Source: Gallaecimonas mangrovi (GTDB taxonomy: Bacteria > Pseudomonadota > Gammaproteobacteria > Enterobacterales > Gallaecimonadaceae). From it: DNA of 64,000 bases. The position numbers and the translations under genes are program-made. The stretch spans positions 441,501-505,500 of the forward strand of contig NZ_CP031416.1 in the NCBI RefSeq assembly GCF_003367375.1. Direction: 5' to 3'. Of this stretch, positions 46,478-58,314 are shown piece by piece (position 1 is the stretch's first letter; each line of letters opens with the position of its first letter). A model generated the notes under the pieces. That model searched no databases. It was not told the origin of the DNA and was given only the letters and a program-made list of their open reading frames with translations.

Positions 46478-46658
46478 GGGCCCCGGAATGCCGCTGCGGA
46501 TTTTAGCCCTTGAACCCAATGGTTCAAGGCGGGCACTTAGTTACCGCCGTAGGCGTCTCAGTACGGGCTGAGCTTGCTCAATAGCGGCAGAGAAAGCACC
46601 CTTCGGTGTAGATATCGGCTCAGGGACATAGATCCACTGGCAAACATCCCAGGGACTT
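46478..46658 (-). ncRNA. ssrS: 6S RNA
   Basis: Regulator of sigma-70 RNA polymerase in stationary phase. On the minus strand the region carries the recognisable 6S blocks CCCTGAGCCGATAT and CCTTGAACC-ATT-GGGTTCAAGG. The ends CCCTGGGATG and CATTCCGGGG pair to close the molecule. A run of seven T follows the 3' end. Location between zapA and fau is the conserved position. The ends are estimated to a few bases; the 5' end overlaps the zapA stop codon. Confidence 0.92.
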
Positions 46659-46968
46659 ATTCTTTTGCCTGGTGAACCAAGGCCTGCTCAATCGTTTGTT
46701 GCAGTGTCTTGATTTTTGAATCCATGGCATCAGCATACTCACGGCTGCGCGCCTCAGCAAGGCGAAGCTCGTGGGTTAAGTTGAGTGCGGCCATGGTTAG
46801 CAATTGTTCGCGGTTGCCTAGGTCGGAATTTGACCGTAAATATTTGAGGCGGTCATCAAGAGCCCGCGCGGCTTCTTCCAAGGAGGCTTCTTGTCCCTTG
46901 GGGCAGGCAACACGAAAGCGTCTGCCTAAAACCACGATTTCCAATGTCTCTTGCAACGAGTCTGCCAT
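46657..46968 (-). CDS. zapA: Cell division protein ZapA
   Basis: Cytosolic FtsZ-ring stabiliser, 103 aa. The N-terminal beta domain ETLEIVVLGRRFRVACPKGQE is followed by the long coiled-coil helix (LNLTHELRLAEARSREYADAM). It lies directly upstream of the 6S RNA gene and divergent to ygfB. Confidence 0.93.
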   Translation of the reverse strand: MADSLQETLEIVVLGRRFRVACPKGQEASLEEAARALDDRLKYLRSNSDLGNREQLLTMAALNLTHELRLAEARSREYADAMDSKIKTLQQTIEQALVHQAKE

Positions 46969-47122
46969 GCAGTGTCCTTAGGGTCTTGAGTCTGCATCCG
47001 ATAGCGCCGCTCTAAGGTGGCGCACTATAGCGATGCCATTGCGTTGGATCAAGGGATGGGCTGGCTGATGAGCGCATCCTCTGTGTTAGGATAGCGTCCT
47101 ATCCCCTTGCTGGAAGATGAAT

Positions 47123-47695
47123 ATGAGCCAGAACGGCCATACGCCTAATCAATATGAAAGCATCGCCCGCTTGTTGGCTAGTCACCAAATCACCGCTTCT
47201 CCTGCCGAAATGCACGGTATTTTATCGGGCCTTGTGGCCGGGGGCTTGGAAATGGATGGCAAAAGTTGGTTGCCTCCACTTTACGATTTAACCAATAACG
47301 GCTTGGCCTTTACCCAGGCTATTAAAGATGTGCTGGAACCGCTGTACCAGCGCCTTTGCCAGCAGCTGGTTGACAGCAACTTCGAGTTTGAAGTGTTTTT
47401 ACCCGACGACGACGAGCAGCTGCCTGACCGCATTCAAGGTTTGGTGGACTGGACTCAGGGTTTTCTTGCCGGTTACGGCGTGCAAGTTGGGGCCGTTAAG
47501 GTTAACGACGACCTTACCGAAGCACTGCAAGACCTGGCTGAAATTGCCAACCTGTCCACTGAAGTGGATGACGATGACGACGCCGCTGAAGCCGCCTTCA
47601 TTGAAGTAGAAGAATACCTGCGAATGGTCGCAATGTTGGTGTTTAACCACTTTGGCAAGCGCCCGGGCGGCGAGACGAAACCTACTGTGCATTGA
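47123..47695 (+). CDS. ygfB: YgfB/UPF0149 family protein
   Basis: 190-aa all-helical acidic protein of UPF0149 with the family wording ASPAEMHGILSGLVAGG and DWTQGFLAGYGVQ, plus an acidic run near residue 150. ATG 47123 has a GGAAG box six bases upstream; ATG 47117 abuts it. The role is not settled. The four-base gap to ubiH indicates one operon with the ubiquinone genes. Confidence 0.92.
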   Translation: MSQNGHTPNQYESIARLLASHQITASPAEMHGILSGLVAGGLEMDGKSWLPPLYDLTNNGLAFTQAIKDVLEPLYQRLCQQLVDSNFEFEVFLPDDDEQLPDRIQGLVDWTQGFLAGYGVQVGAVKVNDDLTEALQDLAEIANLSTEVDDDDDAAEAAFIEVEEYLRMVAMLVFNHFGKRPGGETKPTVH

Positions 47696-47699
47696 TGTG

Positions 47700-48851
47700 A
47701 TGAAACTGGATATTCTCATTGTCGGCGGCGGCATGGTGGGGGCTACTCTCGCCTGGGGGCTGGCCCGCCGGTTTGACCACTGGCAAGTCGGCATTGTTGA
47801 CCCGGCCAGCTTTGAACAAAGTGTGCAACCGAGCTTTGACGACCGGGTTATCGCCCTCTCTGCCGGTTCGGTGGCGGGGCTGGAGCAGCTCGAACTGTGG
47901 CCAGAAGTGGCTGAACACGGCCAAGCCATTGAGCATATTCATGTTGCCGAAAAGGGCGGTTTTGGCCGCGTACAGCTGCATACCGACGATTACGCTGTTA
48001 AGGCGTTGGGGCAGGTAATACCGGTGCGGGCGATAGGCAAGGTGCTGCGCGATAAATTAAATTGCCAGTGGTTTTGCCCAGACCGCATTGCCTCTTTGTC
48101 ACGTCAGGCCGATGGCTATCAAGTCACCTTGGCGTCCGGGCAAACACTTCATACCAAACTGCTTGTCGTGGCCGACGGTGGCCAGTCACAAACGCGCCGT
48201 CTGCTTGGCATTGAGGCCAGTGACAAGCCGTATCGGCAAAGCGCCATTATCGCCAATATCAAAACCGAAAAACCGCACCAAGGCTGGGCTTTTGAGCGGT
48301 TTACCGATAGTGGCCCGTTAGCACTGCTGCCGATGACCCAAGGGCGCATGAACCTGGTGCTCTGCGTGCGTCCCGACGACGTTGATGCCACCTTGGCGAT
48401 GCCAAAAGCGGATTTTGCCAAGCTGCTACAGCAGCGCTTTGGCTGGCGCTTAGGTGCCTTTACCGATATTGGCGAGCGTCACTGCTACCCGTTGCACCTG
48501 ATTGAAAGCGCCAGCTTACGTGCCGACAGAGCGGTGGTGCTGGGTAACGCTGCTCACAGCTTGCATCCCATTGCTGGCCAAGGGTTTAACTTAGGGCTGC
48601 GTGATGTGCTGGCGCTGCTGGAAAACCTCGACAGCCAGGACCCGGGTGCCTGGGCCGGTTTGGCCCGCTGGGAGCAGCAACGCCGGGGCGACCTGGGCCG
48701 CACCATCGCCACCACCGATCTGTTGGCCCGGTTATTCACCTGGGACCTTAAATCGCTTTATCTTGGCCGCAATGCCGGCCTTGGCCTTTTGAATCACCTG
48801 CCGGTTGCCAAGCATAAGCTGGCCTGGCAAATGCTTGGATGGGAAAACTGA
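47700..48851 (+). CDS. ubiH: 2-octaprenyl-6-methoxyphenol hydroxylase UbiH
   Basis: FAD-dependent monooxygenase of ubiquinone synthesis, 383 aa. Dinucleotide fold ILIVGGGMVGATLA at the N-terminus, the mid DG motif (VADGGQSQTRR) and the second FAD motif GNAAHSLHPIAGQGFNLGLRD, cut here to the key part GNAAHSLHP. ATG 47700 is four bases after ygfB; the frame is open upstream to 47652 inside ygfB. Confidence 0.9.
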   Translation: MKLDILIVGGGMVGATLAWGLARRFDHWQVGIVDPASFEQSVQPSFDDRVIALSAGSVAGLEQLELWPEVAEHGQAIEHIHVAEKGGFGRVQLHTDDYAVKALGQVIPVRAIGKVLRDKLNCQWFCPDRIASLSRQADGYQVTLASGQTLHTKLLVVADGGQSQTRRLLGIEASDKPYRQSAIIANIKTEKPHQGWAFERFTDSGPLALLPMTQGRMNLVLCVRPDDVDATLAMPKADFAKLLQQRFGWRLGAFTDIGERHCYPLHLIESASLRADRAVVLGNAAHSLHPIAGQGFNLGLRDVLALLENLDSQDPGAWAGLARWEQQRRGDLGRTIATTDLLARLFTWDLKSLYLGRNAGLGLLNHLPVAKHKLAWQMLGWEN

Positions 48852-50080
48852 TGGCCTTTATTGAAGCCCAGGTAACCGTGATTGGCGGTGGCATGGTAGG
48901 CGCTGCGCTGGCATTGATGCTGGGACGCGGCGGCGTCAAAGTGGTGTTGGTGGACGGCGTTGAGCCGACTGCTGATTTTGGCCCGGTGGCCGACACCCGC
49001 GTTAGCGCCATTTCCGAAGGCTCGCGCCGCATTTTAAGTGGCCTTGGTGCCTGGTCTCACATTGCCCGCAAAGGGCCTTATCAGGCGATGTCGGTATGGG
49101 AAAAGGACAGCTTTGGTAAGCTTGATTTTGCGGCCGATGATGTCAAAGCCGACGTCTTAGGCCATATCGTTGAAAACCGGCAAATTCAATGGGGGCTTTG
49201 GCAAGAGCTACGCCAATGTCCGGCCATTACCCTCAAAGCGCCAGCAAAGCTCACTACCATCAATGAAGGTGAGCAAAGCCTGATGTTAAGCCTGGATAAC
49301 GGCGACATGGTCTCAAGCCGTTTATTGGTGGGCGCAGATGGCGCTAACTCGCAGGTGCGCAGCCAAATGGATATGCCCATCGTTTTTCACGACTATGGCC
49401 ACCACGCCTTAGTGGCAACCGTGGAAACTGAACTGCCCCACCAAGGTTGTGCCCGGCAAATTTTCCGCCCACAGGGGCCGCTTGCCTTCCTGCCGTTATG
49501 GCAGCCCAAGCAGTCCTCCATTGTCTGGTCCACCGTGCCGGAAGAAGCCGAAGCGTTAATGGCCATGGACAAGGCGGATTTTGCCAATCAGTTGCGGCTG
49601 GCGTTTGATAACCGCCTAGGGGCGGTAAGTATCCTGAGTGACGTTCAGCGCCTGCCGCTCATGGCGCGTTACGCGCGCGACTTTGTAAAAGCGCGAGTGG
49701 CACTGGTAGGCGATGCGGCCCATACCATTCACCCCTTAGCAGGGCAGGGCGTTAATTTGGGGCTAGCTGATGCCTTGGCCCTGGCTGACAAGGTGTTAGA
49801 CGCTGTAGCTAAAGAGCAAGACCCAGGCACGCTAAAAGTGCTGGCTCCTTATGGCCGGGCCCGCAAAGCGGCGGCAATAAAGATGCTGGGGGCCATGGGT
49901 GGGCTTAAAACCCTGTTCGGCAATGCCAACCCATTAGTCAAGCTAATGCGAAATGTGGGCTTGTCCGGGGTGGGTTCCCTGTCGCCAGCTAAGGGGCTTT
50001 TTATAGATGAGGCAAGAGGTATGGCGGTGCTTGAGCAGCTAGAAACTCTGCAAGAAAAGCATCAAATATTCTCACATTAA
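48851..50080 (+). CDS. ubiI: Ubiquinone C5-hydroxylase UbiI/VisC-type
   Basis: Second FAD monooxygenase of ubiquinone synthesis, 409 aa, paralogous to UbiH next to it: TVIGGGMVGAALAL, GADGANSQVR and GDAAHTIHPLAGQGVNLGLAD (the key part being GDAAHTIHP). ATG 48851 overlaps the ubiH stop by one base (TGATG), a coupling arrangement; ATG 48839 is the other option. Placement after ubiH supports UbiI over UbiF. Confidence 0.88.
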   Translation: MAFIEAQVTVIGGGMVGAALALMLGRGGVKVVLVDGVEPTADFGPVADTRVSAISEGSRRILSGLGAWSHIARKGPYQAMSVWEKDSFGKLDFAADDVKADVLGHIVENRQIQWGLWQELRQCPAITLKAPAKLTTINEGEQSLMLSLDNGDMVSSRLLVGADGANSQVRSQMDMPIVFHDYGHHALVATVETELPHQGCARQIFRPQGPLAFLPLWQPKQSSIVWSTVPEEAEALMAMDKADFANQLRLAFDNRLGAVSILSDVQRLPLMARYARDFVKARVALVGDAAHTIHPLAGQGVNLGLADALALADKVLDAVAKEQDPGTLKVLAPYGRARKAAAIKMLGAMGGLKTLFGNANPLVKLMRNVGLSGVGSLSPAKGLFIDEARGMAVLEQLETLQEKHQIFSH

Positions 50081-50081
50081 A

Positions 50082-50125
50082 TTGTTGGAAGGGCGGCGTT
50101 ATAATGCCCTGCCACCCATGGCAGG
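50082..50125 (+). promoter_or_regulatory. Predicted promoter and palindrome before gcvT
   Basis: A perfect TATAAT (50100-50105) with a poor -35 is followed by the hairpin or operator CCTGCC-ACCCAT-GGCAGG (50108-50125) at the expected transcription start. The 105-base leader is too short for the tandem glycine riboswitch found before gcv genes in some bacteria, and no such fold is seen. Confidence 0.45.
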
Positions 50126-50185
50126 TAATCGTTTTCTTTATCTGTCAGCCTGGGCACCAGACTTGATTAGATAAAGGGAAACACG

Positions 50186-51265
50186 ATGACCCAAAAAACC
50201 GTGCTTTTTGATGCCCACGTTGCCTGTGGTGCCAAGATGGTCGACTTCCACGGCTGGGATATGCCGCTGCATTACGGCTCCCAGATTGAGGAACACAAGG
50301 CAGTGCGCTCTGACGCCGGTATGTTCGATGTTTCCCACATGACAGTGGTTGACCTCAAAGGCCCGCAAACTCGTCAATTCCTGCGCCACCTGTTGGCAAA
50401 TGACGTTGCCAAGCTCACCGTGCCTGGCAAAGCGCTTTACACCGGCATGCTCAATGAAAACGCCGGTGTGATTGACGACCTTATCGTTTATTTCCTGTCT
50501 GATGAATTCTTCCGCCTGGTGGTGAACTCCGCCACCCGCGAAAAAGATCTCGCTTGGATAGCCAAGCAGGCCAGCCCTTATGACGTTACCGTCACCGAGC
50601 GCCCCGAGCTGTCGATGATTGCCGTGCAAGGCCCCAATGCCAAAGCCAAGGCTGCCACCGTGTTTAACGCAGAGCAAAACGCCGCTGTGGAAGGCATGAA
50701 GCCCTTTTTTGGCGTGCAAGCCGGCGACCTTTTCATTGCCACCACCGGTTACACCGGTGAGGCTGGCTACGAAATTGTTGTGCCGCAAGAACAAGCCGTG
50801 GCCCTTTGGAATGCGCTACTGGAAGCGGGCGTAAAGCCAGCGGGCCTGGGCGCGCGTGACACCCTGCGTTTGGAAGCCGGTATGAACCTTTACGGCCAAG
50901 ACATGGACGAAACCGTGTCGCCGCTGGCTGCCAACATGGGCTGGACCATTGCTTGGGAACCCCAAGACCGTGATTTTATCGGCCGCCAAGCCCTGGAAGC
51001 GCAAAAAGCCAATGGCACTGCGCAGCTGGTGGGCTTGGTAATGGAACAAAAAGGCGTGCTGCGTCACGGCCAAAAAGTAGTAACAGCGGCTGGTGAAGGT
51101 GAAATCACCTCCGGTACCTTTTCCCCAACCCTGGGTTTTGCCATTGCCATGGCCCGGGTACCTGCCGGTGACTTCACCGATGCCCAGGTAGAAATTCGTA
51201 ATAAGTTGGTGGATGTGAAGGTGGTCAAACCCGCCTTCGTGCGAAACGGCAAGAAGGTTTGCTAA
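50186..51265 (+). CDS. gcvT: Glycine cleavage system T protein (aminomethyltransferase)
   Basis: Transfers the methylene group from the aminomethyl-lipoyl H protein to tetrahydrofolate, releasing ammonia. 359 aa with [43 protein letters not shown] and [18 protein letters not shown] (in part). First gene of gcvT-gcvH-gcvP. Confidence 0.96.
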   Translation: MTQKTVLFDAHVACGAKMVDFHGWDMPLHYGSQIEEHKAVRSDAGMFDVSHMTVVDLKGPQTRQFLRHLLANDVAKLTVPGKALYTGMLNENAGVIDDLIVYFLSDEFFRLVVNSATREKDLAWIAKQASPYDVTVTERPELSMIAVQGPNAKAKAATVFNAEQNAAVEGMKPFFGVQAGDLFIATTGYTGEAGYEIVVPQEQAVALWNALLEAGVKPAGLGARDTLRLEAGMNLYGQDMDETVSPLAANMGWTIAWEPQDRDFIGRQALEAQKANGTAQLVGLVMEQKGVLRHGQKVVTAAGEGEITSGTFSPTLGFAIAMARVPAGDFTDAQVEIRNKLVDVKVVKPAFVRNGKKVC

Positions 51266-51316
51266 CCTAAGTCAGTTCACCCGACTCAGGCCTTTTTTTA
51301 AGGAACGGAATACACA

Positions 51317-51706
51317 ATGAGCAATATCCCTGCTGATCTGAAATTTACCGCCTCCCACGAATGGATCCGCAAAGAATCCGACGGGACTTACACCATCGGC
51401 ATCACCGAGCATGCACAAGAGCTGCTGGGCGATATGGTGTTTGTTGAACTGCCAGAAGTGGGCAATACCGTGAACTCCGGTGACGACGTTGCCGTTGTTG
51501 AGTCCGTTAAAGCGGCCTCTGACGTTTACAGCCCACTGACCGGTGAAATCGTTGCTGTGAACGAAACCCTCGAAGACGCGCCTGAAACCGTAAACAACGA
51601 GCCTTACACCGACGGCTGGTTGTTCCGCGTTAAAGCCACCGACGAGGCCGAACTCAATGAACTGCTGGACGCCGAAGGCTACCAGAACGTCATTGACGAA
51701 GAATAA
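51317..51706 (+). CDS. gcvH: Glycine cleavage system H protein (lipoyl carrier)
   Basis: 129-aa shuttle protein; Lys65 in [13 protein letters not shown] is the lipoylated residue. The start ([19 protein letters not shown]) and end are typical. AAGGAACGG precedes the ATG. Confidence 0.96.
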   Translation: MSNIPADLKFTASHEWIRKESDGTYTIGITEHAQELLGDMVFVELPEVGNTVNSGDDVAVVESVKAASDVYSPLTGEIVAVNETLEDAPETVNNEPYTDGWLFRVKATDEAELNELLDAEGYQNVIDEE

Positions 51707-51723
51707 GCTACGTTATTGTTGTT

Positions 51724-51752
51724 CAAAGCCCCGGCGTCTGGCCGGGGCTTTG
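51724..51752. other. Strong hairpin between gcvH and gcvP
   Basis: CAAAGCCCCGGC-GTCTG-GCCGGGGCTTTG is a perfect 12-bp stem with a five-base loop and no T tract behind it. It is thus not a classical terminator and more likely an mRNA stabilising or attenuating element that sets gcvH above gcvP. Confidence 0.65.
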
Positions 51753-51771
51753 CTTACCATCAGAGGTGAAC

Positions 51772-54663
<2,892 letters not shown>

Positions 54664-54676
54664 GGTCACAACGGAT

Positions 54677-54706
54677 AAAAAGCCCGCCAAAATGGCGGGC
54701 TTTTTT
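54677..54706. terminator. Terminator after gcvP
   Basis: AAAAAGCCCGCC-AAAAT-GGCGGGCTTTTTT. Confidence 0.88.
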
Positions 54707-54777
54707 GATCTAGAAGGTTTTTTCTCCAGGCGCCTTGCCGCAAAATTAGCCGTCAGCCAAAAAGGAGTTGCTTGACA

Positions 54778-54999
54778 GTGACTGATACAACTGAAGCCTT
54801 TCATGCCGAGCGAATAAAAGCCATTAGAGCCAGTACTGGACTGACTCAAAAGGCTTTTTCTGAAATGATTGATGTCAATATGGGCACGTTGCGCCATTGG
54901 GAACAAGGGCGCCGGGTTCCAACAGGCCCGGCTTGTGCCATTTTGCGGGCCTTGGAAAACGACGTTGGCCACGTCATGGCGGCGCTCAATAAGGCCTAA
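54778..54999 (+). CDS. Small Xre-type helix-turn-helix DNA-binding protein
   Basis: 73 aa (75 if TTG 54772 is used). The HTH reads TGLTQKAFSEMIDVNMGTLRHWEQGRRVPTG, of the NadS/HigA-like group, and is followed by a short helix (CAILRALENDVGHVMAAL). The box AAAGGAG lies ten bases before GTG 54778 and four before TTG 54772. No toxin gene is adjacent, so a solitary regulator is likelier than an antitoxin. Its stop overlaps that of the convergent esterase gene. Confidence 0.75.
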   Translation: MTDTTEAFHAERIKAIRASTGLTQKAFSEMIDVNMGTLRHWEQGRRVPTGPACAILRALENDVGHVMAALNKA

Positions 55000-55877
55000 T
55001 CTTCTAGGTGGCCTTGTGCCAGTCGCAGGGCCGGTAATAAAGAGGCATTGAATAACGGACCATGGCTAAGGGCCGGATATTCGCGATAATGGCTGGTTAC
55101 CTTTTGCTTAGCGGCCAACATTCTTGCTGCCGCAAGTGCTGCCTCATCCATTCCCTTGTTCTGTGTTGCCCCTGCTGGCCGTGATGGGCCTTTGGCGCTG
55201 GCGTGCATCACTAAGACTTGTGCCTGCTTATTCGCCCCCTTAAAAGCGCGAAGTCTTGCCATCATCTCGCCCTGCTGCCACCACAATGCCGGATCGGCAG
55301 CGGCATAAGCCTGGAAGCTGTCTGGTGCCTGCGTCAGGACATAGAGCACAAATAGGCCACCAAAGGAGTGGCCCCAGAGCGTTTGCTGTTTAGGGTTAAC
55401 GGCGACATTTTTCACTACCAGCCTTTTAATAGGGCCATTTAGCAGCGCTAAAAAGGCATCGGCGCCACCACCATGGTAGCGGCCCTTTACCACTTTGCCG
55501 TCCAGGCGCGGCGGGGTGTAGTCAACAGTGCGGGCCTTAACATCAAAACGAAGCGGCGTTTGATAACCGACGGCGACAATCACTGGTGGCTTGGGTAGTT
55601 GCCCTAAAATGTGGTCATTAAGGCCAGCAAGGGCGGCATTTCCGTCCAGCAGGTAAAGTACCGGGTAGCCGCCTTTGGGCGGCTTTTTATTGGGGATAGC
55701 AATCACAACTTGATAATGGCGCTGGCCATCTTTTGATGCCAAGGCGTGTTTACTGAAGTGGTAATAGTGCGAGCCGGTGTCGGCAATGGTGGGGCCCAAT
55801 GGTTTGCTCAGATCGGGCACGGCAAATACGTACAATGGCAGCCAAATTAGCCAACTCAGTACCAGTAACGGTTTCAT
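54996..55877 (-). CDS. Periplasmic siderophore esterase-like alpha/beta hydrolase (IroE family)
   Basis: 293 aa with a signal peptide (first 19 residues ending VFA) and the esterase D fold. The nucleophile is Ser171 in LWGHSFGGLF and the likely base the His in ALSHGPLF. YPVLYLLDGNAAL and VAVGYQT are shared with IroE/BesA-type catecholate siderophore esterases. The gene follows the TonB-dependent receptor gene, behind a terminator, which supports a role in trimming ferric siderophores after import. Substrate inferred. Confidence 0.8.
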   Translation of the reverse strand: MKPLLVLSWLIWLPLYVFAVPDLSKPLGPTIADTGSHYYHFSKHALASKDGQRHYQVVIAIPNKKPPKGGYPVLYLLDGNAALAGLNDHILGQLPKPPVIVAVGYQTPLRFDVKARTVDYTPPRLDGKVVKGRYHGGGADAFLALLNGPIKRLVVKNVAVNPKQQTLWGHSFGGLFVLYVLTQAPDSFQAYAAADPALWWQQGEMMARLRAFKGANKQAQVLVMHASAKGPSRPAGATQNKGMDEAALAAARMLAAKQKVTSHYREYPALSHGPLFNASLLPALRLAQGHLED

Positions 55878-55885
55878 TTTTACTC

Positions 55886-55915
55886 CTAAAAAAGCCCGCC
55901 ATGTGGCGGGCTTTT
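55886..55915 (-). terminator. Terminator between receptor and esterase genes
   Basis: AAAAGCCCGCC-ACAT-GGCGGGCTTTT on the minus strand, followed by further T. It lies after the receptor stop and eight bases before the esterase start, so esterase output needs readthrough. No separate esterase promoter fits in the 41-base gap. Confidence 0.78.
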
Positions 55916-55918
55916 CGG

Positions 55919-58192
55919 TTAGAAGGCGTAAGTTGCCTTGGCGTAAAAGGCTCGGCCCGGTTCGTTGTAACTGTTGGCGCCCTGACTGCCGTCGGTTGCC
56001 TCGCGGTACAGGCGTTTGTCACCGAGGTTGGTGACACCAAACCCAAAGCGCAGTGCCTCGCTAAAGCGGTAATTGCCACCGACATTAAAGAGGTTGTATG
56101 GCTCGCGTACTCGCAGGTAGTCGCCAGTGGCTTCGGCCCCGGTAAAGGTGGTGGTTTTTGGCTTTTGCTTACCGTAACGGGTGGCGGTGAGGTTAAAGGC
56201 CAGGTCATCAGTTGCTTGCCAGTTCAGCATTGAGTTGATGGTGTAACGGGGAATAATTGATAGCGGCTGGTCGGTATCGAGGTTTTTATTGTCGCTCATG
56301 TAAGTGACATTGGTATTCCAGTTAAGCACCTTGCCAGCTTCACCGAGCAGCGGCACCTTCAGATTACCTTCTACCCCTTTAACCAGCGCTTTGGAGGCGT
56401 TATCCCACTGCATTACCCAGGCACCGCTACTGAGCTGGCCGGTGGGTACGTCGCCGGCGACGATTTTGTTTTTATAGTCATTACGGAAATAGGCAACGCT
56501 GGCAGCCCAGCCTTGGTGGTGATACTCAATGCCCAGCTCTTTGTTGATGCTGGTTTCCTGTTTGAGATTGTCATTACCCAGGATGTAGCAGCCACCCCCG
56601 GTGCTGGGGTAGTCAGACGGGCAGCCGTTACCTTTGGTGTAGTAAAGGTAATTAGGGTTGCTTTGGTAAAGGTTCGGGGCTTTAAAGGCCTTGGCGATAC
56701 CGGCGTGAATGCTTAAATCATCGGTCAGGTTATAAGAGGTGCTGATATAGGGGCTAACGTTGCCACCAAAGTCATCGTAGTGGTCAAAGCGCACACCCGG
56801 AGTCAGCATCCAGTTAAGGCTCAGCTCAATATTGTCTTCGGCATAAAGGGCGTAGTAATCGGTACTGATTTTACCGCTACGATCACTGGTACTGATGCCG
56901 AGCTCGGCAGCATTGGCAGCAGACAGCGACTGCGATGTGGCGTAGGGGTCGTCTAACTTATCTTGGCCCAATTCAAAGCCGAGGGTTGCCGTTTGGTCCA
57001 TGCCCCAAAAGCGCAGTGGAATGTCACTGCTGCCGGTTACCATATAGGTTTTATAAGTGGACGTAGACCAGGCATTTTCGTCGGTAATGGTGCCTTCACC
57101 ACCCCCTGCCAAGCCTTCATCAAGACGGTGGTTACGCGTCTGTTCGTAGGAAAAAATCAGGTTGGTATTCCCCCAATCCCAAGTGCCGCGGTGAGCAACA
57201 GAAGCGGTAGCGCGATACAAAATATTGGTTTCTGCGCCTTCCTGGCCAAGCTCTTGGGTGGTGGTGCCGGTTTTGGTGGTCGCAATCTCTTGCTCACCGG
57301 TATAGATGTTGCCTTGACGGCTAAAGGCGGTTTCAAATTCCAGCACTTGGCTTGGGGTTAAATCCCAGCGCAGCAGGCCGTTAATGTCTTTGTTACGCAC
57401 CCCTTCACGGCCCGCCGGGGAAATACCGCCACTGGTGTAAGCGGCGTTAATGTCGTGGCTGTCAGCATTGGTGCGGTTGATGTTGCCATAGAGGCGGAAG
57501 CTCAGATCTTTGGTTAAGCCACCTGCCAGGTTGAAGTCGGCGCGGCGGGTGCTGCCTTCTTTATCTGATTGTGGCTCATTGGCATACAAACTAACTGAAC
57601 CGGTCAGTTTTTTCGTTGGGCGCTTGGTGATGATATTAACCACGCCACCGGCGGCGCCGGAGCCATAACGCGCCGCAGCTGGGCCACGTAATACTTCAAT
57701 GCGCTCCACTGCTTCAACTGGCACCCAGTTGCTGTCGCCACGGGAGTTCCGCTCGCCAGATTTACCCATCCTTACCGATTGGCGGGAACTGACCGGTTTG
57801 CCGTCAATCAGAATTAAGGTGTTTTCCGGGCCCATGCCGCGAATGTCAATTTGGCGGTTGTTCCCGTATTGGCCAGATGCACTATTACCGGTGAGGTTAA
57901 CGCCGGGCATGCGGCGAATAAGGTCGGCCAGGTCGTTGGCCGGGGGGTAACGGGCAATGTCTTCAGCGGTAATAACAGACACCCCAAGCGATTGCTTCAT
58001 CTGGTCTTCAGCGGTGCCGACCACAGTGATTTTTTCATCTACCTTGACGGCTTTTTTCGTCGTAGAGGGGCTATTAGCGGCGCCGTTATTGGCGGCAGCA
58101 GTGTCAGCTGGTGTGGCATGGGCGAAAACAGAACATAAAGCCAAAGTTAAAGCGCTAGCAACAGATACAGAGGCCGGTATGGGGCGAGCCAT
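55919..58192 (-). CDS. TonB-dependent siderophore receptor (FepA/IroN/PfeA type)
   Basis: Outer membrane receptor of 757 aa. Signal peptide to about residue 26 (CSVFAHA), TonB box region DEKITVVG, plug domain (IARYPPANDLADLIRRMPGV, then RGMGPENTLILIDGKPV and EVLRGPAAARYGSGAAGGVV, in parts), then the barrel ending in YAKATYAF with C-terminal Phe. The sequence belongs to the catecholate/enterobactin receptor group. ATG 58192 has AAGGAG eight bases upstream; ATG 58198 is too close. A Fur box lies 40 bases upstream. Confidence 0.9.
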   Translation of the reverse strand: MARPIPASVSVASALTLALCSVFAHATPADTAAANNGAANSPSTTKKAVKVDEKITVVGTAEDQMKQSLGVSVITAEDIARYPPANDLADLIRRMPGVNLTGNSASGQYGNNRQIDIRGMGPENTLILIDGKPVSSRQSVRMGKSGERNSRGDSNWVPVEAVERIEVLRGPAAARYGSGAAGGVVNIITKRPTKKLTGSVSLYANEPQSDKEGSTRRADFNLAGGLTKDLSFRLYGNINRTNADSHDINAAYTSGGISPAGREGVRNKDINGLLRWDLTPSQVLEFETAFSRQGNIYTGEQEIATTKTGTTTQELGQEGAETNILYRATASVAHRGTWDWGNTNLIFSYEQTRNHRLDEGLAGGGEGTITDENAWSTSTYKTYMVTGSSDIPLRFWGMDQTATLGFELGQDKLDDPYATSQSLSAANAAELGISTSDRSGKISTDYYALYAEDNIELSLNWMLTPGVRFDHYDDFGGNVSPYISTSYNLTDDLSIHAGIAKAFKAPNLYQSNPNYLYYTKGNGCPSDYPSTGGGCYILGNDNLKQETSINKELGIEYHHQGWAASVAYFRNDYKNKIVAGDVPTGQLSSGAWVMQWDNASKALVKGVEGNLKVPLLGEAGKVLNWNTNVTYMSDNKNLDTDQPLSIIPRYTINSMLNWQATDDLAFNLTATRYGKQKPKTTTFTGAEATGDYLRVREPYNLFNVGGNYRFSEALRFGFGVTNLGDKRLYREATDGSQGANSYNEPGRAFYAKATYAF

Positions 58193-58231
58193 CTTCATCT
58201 CTCCTTGAGTTAATGCAATTGAGTTTTTAAA

Positions 58232-58246
58232 TGATATTTATTATCA
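58232..58246 (-). promoter_or_regulatory. Fur box before the siderophore receptor
   Basis: On the minus strand TGATAAT-A-AATATCA matches the 7-1-7 Fur pattern (TGATAATnATTATCA) at 13 of 14 defined positions. Iron-dependent repression of the receptor and esterase follows. Confidence 0.82.
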
Positions 58247-58314
58247 ATTGCGCGCAAGGTACGCCGATGTTGACGCTATGTAAAGTCTGAAGTGGGCAAA
58301 TTTAACGAATGTGA

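Noticed and set aside
50081-50185. Possible glycine riboswitch before gcvT
   Set aside because: The leader is only about 105 bases and shows none of the conserved purine-rich glycine aptamer blocks; only a small hairpin at the likely transcription start is present.
54778-54999. Xre-type protein as the antitoxin of a toxin-antitoxin pair
   Set aside because: Upstream is gcvP and the convergent neighbour is a siderophore esterase; no small toxin gene is adjacent on either strand.
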